The notes beneath the pieces are model-generated. The model had not been told where the DNA came from. It was given only the letters and a program-made list of their open reading frames with translations, and ran no database searches. DNA of 64,000 bases from CAZUXY01 sp964624235 (GTDB lineage: Bacteria > Spirochaetota > UBA4802 > UBA5368), in the NCBI GenBank assembly GCA_964624235.1, contig CAZUXY010000018.1:1-64000 (forward strand). The letters run 5' to 3'. The translations under genes and the position numbers were made by a program. This document shows, piece after piece, positions 27,460-36,295 of the stretch (positions within the stretch are counted from its first letter, which is position 1; the number at the start of each line of letters is the position of its first letter).

Positions 27460-28461
27460 TTATTTTCTGCTCTTCTGGAACAGGACCGCCCCGATGATAA
27501 TGAGCCCGGTAAGGATGAGGCGGCCCGCTTCGCCGATGGCGTTGATGCTGAGGATCTTTTCGAGATAACCGATGGTCGCCGTGCCGACGAAGGTGAGCCA
27601 GACGCCGCCCCTCCCGCCGTTCAGGCTGGTTCCCCCGATAACCACCATGGCGATGGCGGTGAGTTCATAACCGGCCCCCGCCTCGGGGTCGCCCTGCAGC
27701 TCCTGGGCGGCCTGGCAGACGCCGGCTACGGCGCAGAAGAGCCCGCTGAGGGCATAGACAAAAACCTTGACGGCTCCCACGGGAACACCCGACAGGAGTG
27801 CCGCCGCCTCGTTCCCCCCGACGGCGTAAATGTACCGGCCCCACCGCAGCTTCGAGAGGATGATCCAGGTGAAGACGAGGCAGACCAGGAAAACCACGGT
27901 GACGACGGCGACCGAATTACCCAGGATCTTCGCGTTCAGTGTATTGAAGATGCCGGGTACATCCACGTAGGCATAGCTGCCGTCGGCACGCTGGAGGGCG
28001 GTGGAGATCTTTCGGCCCCCCGAGACGAATTTCGCCAGTCCCCGGGCGAAAACCATCATCGCCAGGGTCGCGATGAAAGGCTGGATGCCGAAGCGGGCGA
28101 CGGCAATGCCCGAGGCGCCGCCGCAGAGGGCCCCGGTCGCCAGGCAGGCGGGAAGGGCGAGCCACGGGGAGATTCCACATTGAATGGTGAGAAGCGAAAA
28201 GAGCACCGCTGCGAGGGCCAGGATGCTTCCCACGGCCAGGTCGATGCCTCCCGAAACGATGACCATGGTCATGCCGCAGGAGAGAACGGCGAAAACCGAC
28301 ACCTGGCGGAACATGTCCCGGTGTGTCGACCACTTGAAAAAAGAGCTGTCGGCATTGAATACCATGCCCAGAATGATGACCGCCCCCAGGGCGACGAGGG
28401 CCCTGACGAGGGGACCCGCCCCCGGCGACAAAAGCGCGTTGAATGAAACTGTTTTTTTCAT
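27460..28461 (-). CDS. Sugar ABC transporter permease (CUT2)
   Basis: 333 residues with about eight to ten membrane segments and the BPD_transp_2 features of RbsC/YtfT-like permeases: FAVLSCGMTMVIVSGGIDLAVGSILALAA and GYELTAIAMVVIGGTSLNGGRGG. It lies between the ATPase gene (12 bp) and the binding protein (23 bp). It forms the membrane channel, probably as a homodimer since only one permease gene is present. Confidence 0.92.
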   Translation of the reverse strand: MKKTVSFNALLSPGAGPLVRALVALGAVIILGMVFNADSSFFKWSTHRDMFRQVSVFAVLSCGMTMVIVSGGIDLAVGSILALAAVLFSLLTIQCGISPWLALPACLATGALCGGASGIAVARFGIQPFIATLAMMVFARGLAKFVSGGRKISTALQRADGSYAYVDVPGIFNTLNAKILGNSVAVVTVVFLVCLVFTWIILSKLRWGRYIYAVGGNEAAALLSGVPVGAVKVFVYALSGLFCAVAGVCQAAQELQGDPEAGAGYELTAIAMVVIGGTSLNGGRGGVWLTFVGTATIGYLEKILSINAIGEAGRLILTGLIIIGAVLFQKSRK

Positions 28462-28473
28462 GATCTTCCCCTT

Positions 28474-30009
28474 TCAGAACACTTCGCCCATGGCGGCCCG
28501 CAGTATTTTTTCCTGTGTCGCCTCATGGCGGGAGAACCCCGCCGTGACGGCGCCACGGTGCATGACGATGATCCGGTCGCAGAGACGAAGGAGTTCCTGC
28601 ATTTCAGTGCTGATGAGGAGTATGGCTGTCCCTTCCTCTGTCAGCCGGCTGATCAGTTCGTAAATCTCGTGCTTGGCGCCGATATCAATCCCGCGGGTGG
28701 GATCATCCAGCATGAAAACACCGGGTTGCAGCAGCAGCCATTTTCCCAGGATGGTCTTCTGGATGTTGCCGCCCGAAAGGAATCCCGTTTCCATGGAAAG
28801 CGCGGCCGCCCTGATGTTCAGACGGGCGGCCTGTTCGGCGGCGGCGCGGGTTTCCTCCCGGGGCCGCAGAAGGTGACCCGGGGAGTAGCGGGGGAGGGCC
28901 GCCAGGGTCATGTTCCCGACGATGTTCATACCGGGAACATAGCCGTCCCGTGCACGGTCGTTCGTCAGCAGGGCGAGCCCCTTTTCGATCGCCTGCGGTA
29001 TGGAAAAGCGGGGAAGGGGCATACCGTCTACGAACACCTCTCCCCGGGCGGGTTCTCCGCAAGCGCCAAAAACCGCACTGAAAAGCTCGCTCGTACCCGA
29101 ACCCTGAAGACCGGCGAAACCCACCGTCTCGCCGCCCCGCACCGAGAACGAAACATCGTTTATAGGGGAATTCCCGGATCCCCGGGGACCGGGCAGGGTG
29201 AGATGCTTCACCTCGAGCCGCACTCTTCCGGGAGACGAGACACGCGGTGGGATCTGTTCGTCCAGTTCGCGTCCCACCATCTGTTTCACCAGTTCTCTTT
29301 TATCGATACGGTTCCGGGGACTGGTGCCGATGCACACACCGTCTCGCAGGACGGTGATACGGTCGGCGACGGCGAAAATCTCCTCCATCTTATGGGTGAT
29401 ATAGATTATGCCGCAGTTCCGCTGCTTGAGCCCGGCGATGATGGCGAAAAGATTTTTCGCTTCGTCGTCGCTGAGGGCGCTGGTGGGCTCGTCCATTACG
29501 AGGACGCGGGCCTCCCGGGCGAGTGCCTTGGCGATCTCGACGGCCTGCCGTACCGGCACTGGAAATACATCAACGGGGAGGGACGGGTCGATATCCATCC
29601 CCATTCTTTCCAGCACCGCCCGCGCCTCCCGCATCTGGCGCCGGTGATCGAGGAAGAATCGTCGCCGCCGGAATTCGTTGCACAGGAACAGGTTATCGGC
29701 GACGCTCATGGAAGGCACGAGGGACAGCTCCTGGTGGATGACGGCGATGCCCCGCCGTGCGGCGTCCCGGGGAGAGCTTATTCTGACGTCGCGGCCGTCC
29801 AGGCGGATGGTCCCGCCGTGGTCCGGGTGGATGCCGGCCAGTATTTTTATCAGGGTGCTTTTCCCCGCGCCGTTTTCTCCCGCCAGCACGTGCACCTCTC
29901 CCGCCGCCAGGTCGAAATGCACGCCGTCCAGCACCCGGTTGCCGGAGAAATCCTTGGTGATGCCGGTCATGGCGACCAGCGGCGGACGGTTTTCGGCTGC
30001 AGGGTTCAT
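28474..30009 (-). CDS. Sugar ABC transporter ATP-binding protein (duplicated)
   Basis: 511 residues from the ATG at 30009; the frame is open far upstream but that part overlaps the isomerase gene. Two nucleotide-binding domains as in RbsA/MglA. The first has Walker A GENGAGKSTLIKIL and Walker B VLVMDEPTSAL. The second has a degenerate Walker A (GLQGSGTSELFS), a signature GGNIQKTILGKWL and a Walker B-like FMLDDPTRGIDIG. The first signature is altered (PVPVRQAVEIAKAL). It powers sugar import with the adjacent permease. Confidence 0.92.
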   Translation of the reverse strand: MNPAAENRPPLVAMTGITKDFSGNRVLDGVHFDLAAGEVHVLAGENGAGKSTLIKILAGIHPDHGGTIRLDGRDVRISSPRDAARRGIAVIHQELSLVPSMSVADNLFLCNEFRRRRFFLDHRRQMREARAVLERMGMDIDPSLPVDVFPVPVRQAVEIAKALAREARVLVMDEPTSALSDDEAKNLFAIIAGLKQRNCGIIYITHKMEEIFAVADRITVLRDGVCIGTSPRNRIDKRELVKQMVGRELDEQIPPRVSSPGRVRLEVKHLTLPGPRGSGNSPINDVSFSVRGGETVGFAGLQGSGTSELFSAVFGACGEPARGEVFVDGMPLPRFSIPQAIEKGLALLTNDRARDGYVPGMNIVGNMTLAALPRYSPGHLLRPREETRAAAEQAARLNIRAAALSMETGFLSGGNIQKTILGKWLLLQPGVFMLDDPTRGIDIGAKHEIYELISRLTEEGTAILLISTEMQELLRLCDRIIVMHRGAVTAGFSRHEATQEKILRAAMGEVF

Positions 30010-30023
30010 GGGGCGCTCACCGT

Positions 30024-31622
30024 TCACGAGGGCCTGTGGTATTCCCGTCCGCCCCGGTCCCACAGGGTGCAGCCGATGCTCAGCTGTTCGGTCAGCTCGG
30101 CCAGGGCCGCAAGATGGTTGCCGTAGACGAAGCCGAGGTGGTTCGAGGGCCAGCGTCTTCCCAGCACCCTGTCGGTGGCCGGGACCGTTCCCTCGATGAT
30201 GGGCCACGCCGCATTGTACTCGGCGAATTTCGACCGGTCCACCGCGATAGTGTCCATGATCGTTCCCGTCAGGTGCAGTCGTCCGTTCTCCACGCCGAGG
30301 CGCGCCAGGGTGATCTCCTGCCCCCCGGCGGTGATCATGCGCACCGCCGAGCCCCCGGCGGCGTAAAAATGCTCCTGCCCGGGAAAATCGGTCGCCGCCA
30401 GCTTCGTTTTCCAGTCGTCGCTCTCCTTCCCCGCGTAGTACACCGGATGCTGGCCGCAGTTCACCACCGCCAGCACGGTCCGGTCGCCATCGGTCTTGAC
30501 GTATCTGAAATCCCCGAACCCCGCCGGTTTCCCCGTCAGGCGCGTCAGGAACAGCTGCGACAGCAGGGTGGGAAGGTCGGTTTCGCATGAGGCGGGGATA
30601 ATGCGTTTTTTCGTTCCGTCGGGACCGGTTTCGTTCCCGAGAAAGGATGTGGCGATGCAGCAGGTGGCGAACCTCGACGAGCACTCGTCCTGGCACTTGA
30701 CCGTCACCGCGGTGGCGCCCTTCTCGTCGGCGATGTCATTTATTGCATAGAACATGGCGGTCTGCAGGGCGAACTTCTCCCGGGAGACCTTCCGTTCGGG
30801 AATAGCGCGGAACTTTTCCGGCGACGCGTCATAGACCTTCTCGAGGACCGCCGCGACGCGGCCGTCGAGGATTTTCCCGACCGGCGAGCGCCCCTTCTCA
30901 CCTTCCCAGTCGAACATGGCGAAGGCGCGGTCCAGGAAAACCTGCTGGTCGAGGTTCTCCGACGAGACGCCCCACCGTGCCATGATCTCCTCGTGGTTGA
31001 TGCGGGTCGTGGGCATCTGGAGCGAGAAGGAGCCGAATTCCAGGATATGTTCGCGGTGGAGTTCCCGCACGACTGATTTCACCTTCTCATGTGCAGCGGC
31101 CATGGCGCTGAAAAACCCGAGTTCATTCGAGAGGATTTCCATGAAGGCGGGCGAATCGAAATAACCGTAGACGTGGGCATAGTTGATACCCAGCTGGGCG
31201 AGGGCCCCTCCTGTGGCCATGCCCGAGACCATGCCCGGCACCCGGGTGTCCTGGATGGAGGCGATGATGATGCGGGGCGTGAAAAAGGGATCATCGGCAT
31301 TCATCCGCTGGATGAAACCGGTTATGACCTTCTGGCTCAGCTGGGGGAAGGTCCAGGTCTGGTGTACGTTGATGAGGACGTCGATCTTCTCCCCGGCGAA
31401 GCGGTTGGCGCAGGTTTCGGCCAGGGGCATGGTGAAGCAGAGCTTGTCGCGGCCCTTCATTTCGTCACCGGGAAAAACGACGGAAATGCCTTCGAGTTTT
31501 TTAACCCGGGCGACCAGTTCTTCCAGTACTTTGATGTCATCGTCAGCGCACTCGTCCATTACCCATGGGCGGGGATCATACCCGCTGAAGATACCGACTT
31601 TGAGCGGTTTGTCTTTGTTCAT
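30024..31622 (-). CDS. L-fucose/D-arabinose isomerase-like sugar isomerase
   Basis: 532 residues, somewhat shorter than E. coli FucI (about 590). Domains I-II begin LKVGIFSGYDPRPWVMDECA. The middle has VINVHQTW-type and FGSFSLQMPTTRINHEEIMARWGV segments, and the C-terminal domain has GVENGRLHLTGTIMDTIAVDR and RRWPSNHLGFVYGNH. These place it in the FucI/AraA superfamily, whose members convert L-fucose, D-arabinose or L-arabinose to the ketose in a metal-dependent reaction. AAGGAGGA lies upstream. A ribulokinase in the same operon and no aldolase or epimerase argue for D-arabinose to D-ribulose; the substrate is inferred. Confidence 0.8.
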   Translation of the reverse strand: MNKDKPLKVGIFSGYDPRPWVMDECADDDIKVLEELVARVKKLEGISVVFPGDEMKGRDKLCFTMPLAETCANRFAGEKIDVLINVHQTWTFPQLSQKVITGFIQRMNADDPFFTPRIIIASIQDTRVPGMVSGMATGGALAQLGINYAHVYGYFDSPAFMEILSNELGFFSAMAAAHEKVKSVVRELHREHILEFGSFSLQMPTTRINHEEIMARWGVSSENLDQQVFLDRAFAMFDWEGEKGRSPVGKILDGRVAAVLEKVYDASPEKFRAIPERKVSREKFALQTAMFYAINDIADEKGATAVTVKCQDECSSRFATCCIATSFLGNETGPDGTKKRIIPASCETDLPTLLSQLFLTRLTGKPAGFGDFRYVKTDGDRTVLAVVNCGQHPVYYAGKESDDWKTKLAATDFPGQEHFYAAGGSAVRMITAGGQEITLARLGVENGRLHLTGTIMDTIAVDRSKFAEYNAAWPIIEGTVPATDRVLGRRWPSNHLGFVYGNHLAALAELTEQLSIGCTLWDRGGREYHRPS

Positions 31623-31789
31623 GAAAGTTCCTCCTTGAGGTGAAGGTGTCCCAGAAGTGGTCGTTGAGTGAATTCCGCGATCAATTCATCGGTGATTTCG
31701 CCTGTTTCTATACAATTTTGCTGTGGAAGCATCAAAACCACTCAATAAGCGCAGCGGAATTTGCATCGAAACGACTTTTGAGACATCCC

Positions 31790-33493
31790 CTATCTTTTAC
31801 GGGAAAGGACCTCTTCCTTTATCCGTATGAGTTTTTTCATGACCGGGTGCAGGTTTTCGTGATACAATACCGTCCCGAACGCATCGTGAAGCATCCGGTA
31901 CAGGCCGTACAGCTCGCGATAGACGTCCCGGTTGTTCCGGTCGGGAATATACACCTGATACTTAACGCCGGTCATGGCGGCGACGGCGTCGGCGAATCCG
32001 TCATAACCCCCCGCTTTCGCACCGGCGGCCACGGCGGCACAGACGGCGGCGCCCAGGGCGGGAGCCTGGGACGAGCGGGCCGTTTTTATGGGCATGTCGA
32101 GGATGTCGGCGTAGATCTGCATGAAGAGCCCGTTTTTCTCGGCGATCCCGCCGCCGCAGATAATCTCGCTGACGGGGACGCCGTACTCGGCCAGCCGGTC
32201 GTTGATCATACGGGCGCCGAAACCGGTGGCCTCGATCAGGGCGCGGTAGATTTCTTCCGGTTTCGTGTGAAGGGTCATGCCCAGGAGGAGGCCGCCAAGC
32301 TGCGGGTCCATGAGGATGTTCCGGTTGCCGTTGAGCCAGTCCAGGGCCAGAAGGCCGCCGGCACCGGCCGGGGCGTCTTCCGCCCGGGAACTGAGCAGGT
32401 CATGCAGTTCGTTCCCGCCCGCGGAGTGAACGAAACCCGACAGCAGGGCGACCACCCAGTTCATGGCGTCGCCCACTGCCGCCTGCCCCGCTTCGATGCC
32501 CATGTATCCCGGGATGATGCCGTCTCTGACGACGCCGCTGATACCCGGGATGGCGCTGATACCTGTCCCGGTGTCCAGCAGGGCCATGTCGCAGGTGGAC
32601 GTGCCGATGATCTTCACCAGCGATCCGGGGCGTATGCCCGAACCGATGGCGCCGGCATGGGCGTCGATAATGCCCGCGCTGACGGCGATACCTGCCGGAA
32701 GTCCCCACTGTTTCTGAAAAGTGGGCGCGAGGGTGCCGACGGCTTCTCCGGGCGCATAGATCCGGTCGGGCAGGGTCTTGCGCACCGCGCCGAGGTGCGG
32801 GGTAAGGGTCTCGAGAAAGGCGGAGGGAGGATAACCGCCGTGGCCGGGACTGAACATTCCCTTATACCCGGCGGCGCAGGAGTTCCTTTTCAGAGACATG
32901 ATATCGTTCACACCGGTGAGGAGCGCGGGGATATAATCCGATTGTTCCACCCAGCTTGCGGCCGCGGCGGCGGTTTCAGTGTCGACCGCGGCGCAGCGCC
33001 ATATCTTCGACCAGAACCATTCTGACGAATAGATTCCGCCGTAGGAATCAAGGTATGGAAGTTGTTCCCCGGCGATGCGTGACGCCAGTTCGTCCGCCTC
33101 GCGATGAGCGCTGTGGTCCTTCCAGAGCCAGGCCATGGCGGCAGGCCTGTCACGAAAATTCCTGTCGAATGCCAGGGGGATCCCCCTTTTGTCGACGGGG
33201 AGGGGAGTGCTGGCGGTGGTGTCGACCCCGATACCGATTATTTTTTCCGGTGAGAACCCGGGAATTTCCCGCGCCTTCTCCAGAAGCTCCTTCATGACCC
33301 GGTCGAGTCCGTTGACGTAGTCCTCAGGGTGCTGGCGCGCACAGAAGGGGTCGTCGGGATCGGTGAGCACGCCCTGGACGCCGTGCCGGTATCCTTCGAC
33401 CGCCACGGCCCGCTCCTCCCCGTTTGCGGTGTCAACCAGGAGCGCCCGCACCGAGTTGGTGCCGTAGTCCAGTCCGATGGTGCAGCGGTCCAT
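31790..33493 (-). CDS. araB: FGGY-family ribulokinase
   Basis: 567 residues, the usual length for ribulokinase. The N-terminal phosphate-binding loop DYGTNSVRALLVDTANGEE is the AraB form of the FGGY signature. Also seen are GIGVDTTASTPLPVD, WKDHSAHREADELA, GIIDAHAGAIGSG, GTSTCDMAL and the C-terminal GGGIAEKNGLFMQIYADILD. It phosphorylates L-ribulose, and family members also accept D-ribulose. It begins 4 bp after the LacI gene with GGGAGGTGA inside that gene's 3' end, so the two are coupled. AraB is assigned by sequence; the physiological substrate is open. Confidence 0.88.
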   Translation of the reverse strand: MDRCTIGLDYGTNSVRALLVDTANGEERAVAVEGYRHGVQGVLTDPDDPFCARQHPEDYVNGLDRVMKELLEKAREIPGFSPEKIIGIGVDTTASTPLPVDKRGIPLAFDRNFRDRPAAMAWLWKDHSAHREADELASRIAGEQLPYLDSYGGIYSSEWFWSKIWRCAAVDTETAAAAASWVEQSDYIPALLTGVNDIMSLKRNSCAAGYKGMFSPGHGGYPPSAFLETLTPHLGAVRKTLPDRIYAPGEAVGTLAPTFQKQWGLPAGIAVSAGIIDAHAGAIGSGIRPGSLVKIIGTSTCDMALLDTGTGISAIPGISGVVRDGIIPGYMGIEAGQAAVGDAMNWVVALLSGFVHSAGGNELHDLLSSRAEDAPAGAGGLLALDWLNGNRNILMDPQLGGLLLGMTLHTKPEEIYRALIEATGFGARMINDRLAEYGVPVSEIICGGGIAEKNGLFMQIYADILDMPIKTARSSQAPALGAAVCAAVAAGAKAGGYDGFADAVAAMTGVKYQVYIPDRNNRDVYRELYGLYRMLHDAFGTVLYHENLHPVMKKLIRIKEEVLSRKR

Positions 33494-33497
33494 GGGT

Positions 33498-34532
33498 TCA
33501 CCTCCCTGCCGGAACAGTCGACGCCCGCACGACGAGACGGCAGGCGATCGTGACCTGGGGTTTTGTTATCCGTTCGTTGCGTATGATTTTCATAAGCATG
33601 TTCACGGCGGTATCGGCGATTTTCTCCTTGGGTTGCGCGACCGTGGTAAGGGGGACTTTAAAAAAGTCCGAGTAGCGGTCATTGGAATAACCCGCCACCA
33701 TGATGTCGCCGGGCACCCGCAGGGACCGTTCCTCCAGGGCCTTCATCGCGCCCAGGGCCACCGTGTCGTTGACGCCGATGACGGCATCGGCCGCTGTTCC
33801 CGTCCTGTTTTCGAGAAGATTCTTCACCGCGCGGTACCCGTCTTCCATGAAATAGCCGCTCTCCACGATCAGACTTTCATCGAAGGGGATGCCCGCCGTT
33901 TCGAGGGCACGGGTATATCCTTCGATGCGTTCGCTGCTGACGCTGGTGTCGCGGTTTCCCGCGATAAAAATGATGCGGCGCGCCCCCTGTCCGATAATAT
34001 GGGTGGTCAACTCACAGGAGCCGCGCACGTCGTCGGTGGTCACCGAAAAAAAGTCCCGGCCGGGGAAGCGGCGGTCCAGCAGGACAAGGGGGATCTTGTA
34101 TTTCCGGAGACGGGTGAGATAGTCCAGGTTTTCTTTCCCCATGGCCGGCGAGATGATGATACCGCTCACCCGCCGGGAAAGCAGCATCTCGATGGAATGC
34201 TTCTCGGACCGGGGGTTCTCGTAGGAATGGGCGAGGACGATGTCGTAGCCCACCCGGTCGAGCTTCCTGCTGAGGTGGTAGCAGATTTCGTTGAAATAGG
34301 ACTGCATGATATCGGGAACAACGAACCCGATGACGCGGCTGTCGCCCTGCACCAGGTTTTTCGCCAGGTAATTGGGGCGGTAATGAAGCTCCTCGGCGGT
34401 CATGAGAATGAGCTCGCGTGTCTTTCCGCTTATGGGTATCCCCTGGGAGTCTTTCCCGTTGAGCACCCGTGACACCGTCGCCACGCTTTTGTTGACCTTC
34501 CGGGCGATGTCCTCGATGGTGGTGTAGGGCAT
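33498..34532 (-). CDS. LacI-family transcriptional regulator
   Basis: 344 residues. The N-terminal helix-turn-helix is TIEDIARKVNKSVATVSRVLNGK, with the hinge helix YRPNYLAKNLVQG near residues 51-63. A periplasmic-binding-protein-like effector domain follows (VIGFVVPDIMQSYFNEI, GIIISPAM, VAGYSNDRYSDFFKVPLTTV). It is the first gene of the operon and is followed by the kinase gene after 4 bp, so it controls its own expression with the pathway. A LacI-type palindrome lies 16 bp before its start. Confidence 0.92.
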   Translation of the reverse strand: MPYTTIEDIARKVNKSVATVSRVLNGKDSQGIPISGKTRELILMTAEELHYRPNYLAKNLVQGDSRVIGFVVPDIMQSYFNEICYHLSRKLDRVGYDIVLAHSYENPRSEKHSIEMLLSRRVSGIIISPAMGKENLDYLTRLRKYKIPLVLLDRRFPGRDFFSVTTDDVRGSCELTTHIIGQGARRIIFIAGNRDTSVSSERIEGYTRALETAGIPFDESLIVESGYFMEDGYRAVKNLLENRTGTAADAVIGVNDTVALGAMKALEERSLRVPGDIMVAGYSNDRYSDFFKVPLTTVAQPKEKIADTAVNMLMKIIRNERITKPQVTIACRLVVRASTVPAGR

Positions 34533-34548
34533 ATTGTAAACCTTATAT

Positions 34549-34562
34549 GTTAAACGTTTAAC
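34549..34562. promoter_or_regulatory. LacI-family operator
   Basis: Perfect 14 bp palindrome GTTAAACGTTTAAC with a central CG, the form bound by LacI-family dimers. It lies 16 bp upstream of the regulator gene and so covers or overlaps the operon promoter. No second copy was noticed in the operon. Confidence 0.7.
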
Positions 34563-34614
34563 TAAAGATATAAAACGTCAAGCTTTTTTTTAAAAATGTA
34601 CAACGAGAGCCTGT

Positions 34615-35991
34615 TCAGTCCTTGAATTTCGCCGTGATCTGCTGCAGGGTGTTTTTCGCGTCGCCGAAAACCATCCAGGTGTTGGGCTTGAAGAACAGGG
34701 GATTGTCGACCCCGGCGAAGCCTGCGGCCATTGAGCGCTTGAGCACGTATACCGTACGGGCACGGTCCACCTCGATGACGGGCATACCGTAGATGGGGCT
34801 GCCGGGCTCCTCCTTTGCGGCGGGATTGACCACATCGTTGGCACCGATGACCAGCACCGCGTCCACCGTGTCCATGACGGGGTTCACGTCGTCCATCTCG
34901 GCGAGCTGATCGTAGGGGACGTTCGCCTCGGCCAGGAGCACGTTCATATGGCCCGGCATACGTCCCGCCACGGGGTGGATGGCGTAGCGCACCTCGGTGC
35001 CGTTGGCCTCCAGCGTTTCACCCAGTTCCCGTGCGGCGTGCTGGGCCCGGGCAAGGGCCATGCCGTAACCCGGCACGATGAGCACCGACCGGGCCGCTTC
35101 CAGGACGAAGTATGTGTCTTCGGGTGTCGCCGTTTTCGCCTCTCCCGCGAATTTCACGCCAGGTGCGGGGACCTTTGACCCGAAGCCGCCGAAGAGCACG
35201 TTCGCGAGCGAACGGTTCATGGCGCGGCACATGACGCGGGTGAGTATAATGCCGCTGGCCCCCACCAGCGCTCCCGAAACGATGAGTACATTGTTGCCGA
35301 TCACGAATCCGGCGGCGCACGCGGCCAGACCCGAATAGCTGTTAAGGAGGGAAATGACCACCGGCATGTCGGCACCTCCGATGGGGATGACCGAAGATAT
35401 TCCCAGGAGCAGGGCCGCCGATACCCCCGCCAGGAAGAGGTAATAGGCGGAACCTGGATCAATCGCGTATAATGCGCCCAGCGTCAGGACCGCCGCCGCC
35501 AGCAGTACATTGACCGCCTTCTGTCCCCTGAAAAGCACGGGCCTTCCGGGCAGTATTCCGGCGAGTTTCCCCCATGCCACCATGCTGCCGGTGAAAGTCA
35601 CACCGCCGATCAATACCGTCAGATACACCGTGACGGCGGTGTAGAGGGAAGTGTCGGGATTTCGCTCGTATACTTCCCAGCCCACCAGCAGGCTCGCCAG
35701 TCCGCCGAAGCCGTTGAAAAGGGCCACCATCTCGGGCATGGCGGTCATGGCCGTCAGCCGCGCGGCCAGTGCGCCGATAGTCGATCCGATGACCAGACCC
35801 AACGCGATCCAGCGGTAGTCTATCACCTGGCGGTCAAAAAGCGTCACCACGACGGCCAGCAGCATGCCGGATGCCGAAACCAGGTTGCCCCGGGGGGCCG
35901 TTTCCGGCGAAGAGAGCATTTTTATCCCCGCGATAAACAGTATCGAGGCGATGATGTACGCCATGTTGACCGTCAGTTCACTGTACATCAT
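34615..35991 (-). CDS. pntB: NAD(P) transhydrogenase subunit beta
   Basis: 458 residues, the family's usual size. The N-terminal half has about eight to nine membrane segments. The C-terminal domain III binds NADP(H): FVLEAARSVLIVPGYGMALA, then HPVAGRMPGHMNVLLAEANV, then VIGANDVVNPAA and YGMPVIEVDRARTVYVLKR. It couples proton translocation to hydride transfer from NADH to NADP+. The start overlaps the end of pntA2 by 14 bp. Confidence 0.95.
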   Translation of the reverse strand: MMYSELTVNMAYIIASILFIAGIKMLSSPETAPRGNLVSASGMLLAVVVTLFDRQVIDYRWIALGLVIGSTIGALAARLTAMTAMPEMVALFNGFGGLASLLVGWEVYERNPDTSLYTAVTVYLTVLIGGVTFTGSMVAWGKLAGILPGRPVLFRGQKAVNVLLAAAVLTLGALYAIDPGSAYYLFLAGVSAALLLGISSVIPIGGADMPVVISLLNSYSGLAACAAGFVIGNNVLIVSGALVGASGIILTRVMCRAMNRSLANVLFGGFGSKVPAPGVKFAGEAKTATPEDTYFVLEAARSVLIVPGYGMALARAQHAARELGETLEANGTEVRYAIHPVAGRMPGHMNVLLAEANVPYDQLAEMDDVNPVMDTVDAVLVIGANDVVNPAAKEEPGSPIYGMPVIEVDRARTVYVLKRSMAAGFAGVDNPLFFKPNTWMVFGDAKNTLQQITAKFKD

Positions 35992-36295
35992 CTTTTTCCC
36001 GCGGGTCCTTTTTTTTGAACAGGGAAAGCATACGCTGGGTGACGAGATAACCCCCCACCACGTTTATCGCGGCAAGGGCAACGGCCGAGGTGCCCAGTAC
36101 AATGGAAAGGGTGCTGCCTTCGGCGGACCCGGCCGCGATCAGGGCGCCCACCAGGGTGATTCCGGATATGGCGTTGGAGCCTGACATGAGGGGCGTATGG
36201 AGCATGGAGGGTACCCTGGATATCAGTTCGAAACCCAGAAATACGGCGAGTATGAGTATGAACCCCAGAAAGATACCGGTCTGTATATCCATCAC
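35978..36295 (-). CDS. pntA2: NAD(P) transhydrogenase subunit alpha, membrane part
   Basis: 105 residues with three membrane segments, corresponding to the C-terminal part of E. coli PntA: GFELISRVPSMLHTPLMSGSNAISGITLVGAL is the hallmark. This organism has the split, three-subunit form of the enzyme. It overlaps pntA1 by 4 bp (ATGA) and pntB by 14 bp. It forms part of the proton channel. Confidence 0.92.
   Translation of the reverse strand: MMDIQTGIFLGFILILAVFLGFELISRVPSMLHTPLMSGSNAISGITLVGALIAAGSAEGSTLSIVLGTSAVALAAINVVGGYLVTQRMLSLFKKKDPREKDDVQ

Noticed and set aside
28525..30126. 533-codon open frame on the plus strand
   Set aside because: Antisense to the ABC ATPase gene, which has clear Walker motifs.
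30010..30696. N-terminal extension of the ABC ATPase frame by 229 codons
   Set aside because: Overlaps the isomerase coding region on the same strand. The ATG at 30009 gives the normal protein length.
31640..33025. 461-codon open frame on the plus strand
   Set aside because: Antisense to the ribulokinase gene; low-complexity Gly/Val/Asp composition typical of a shadow.
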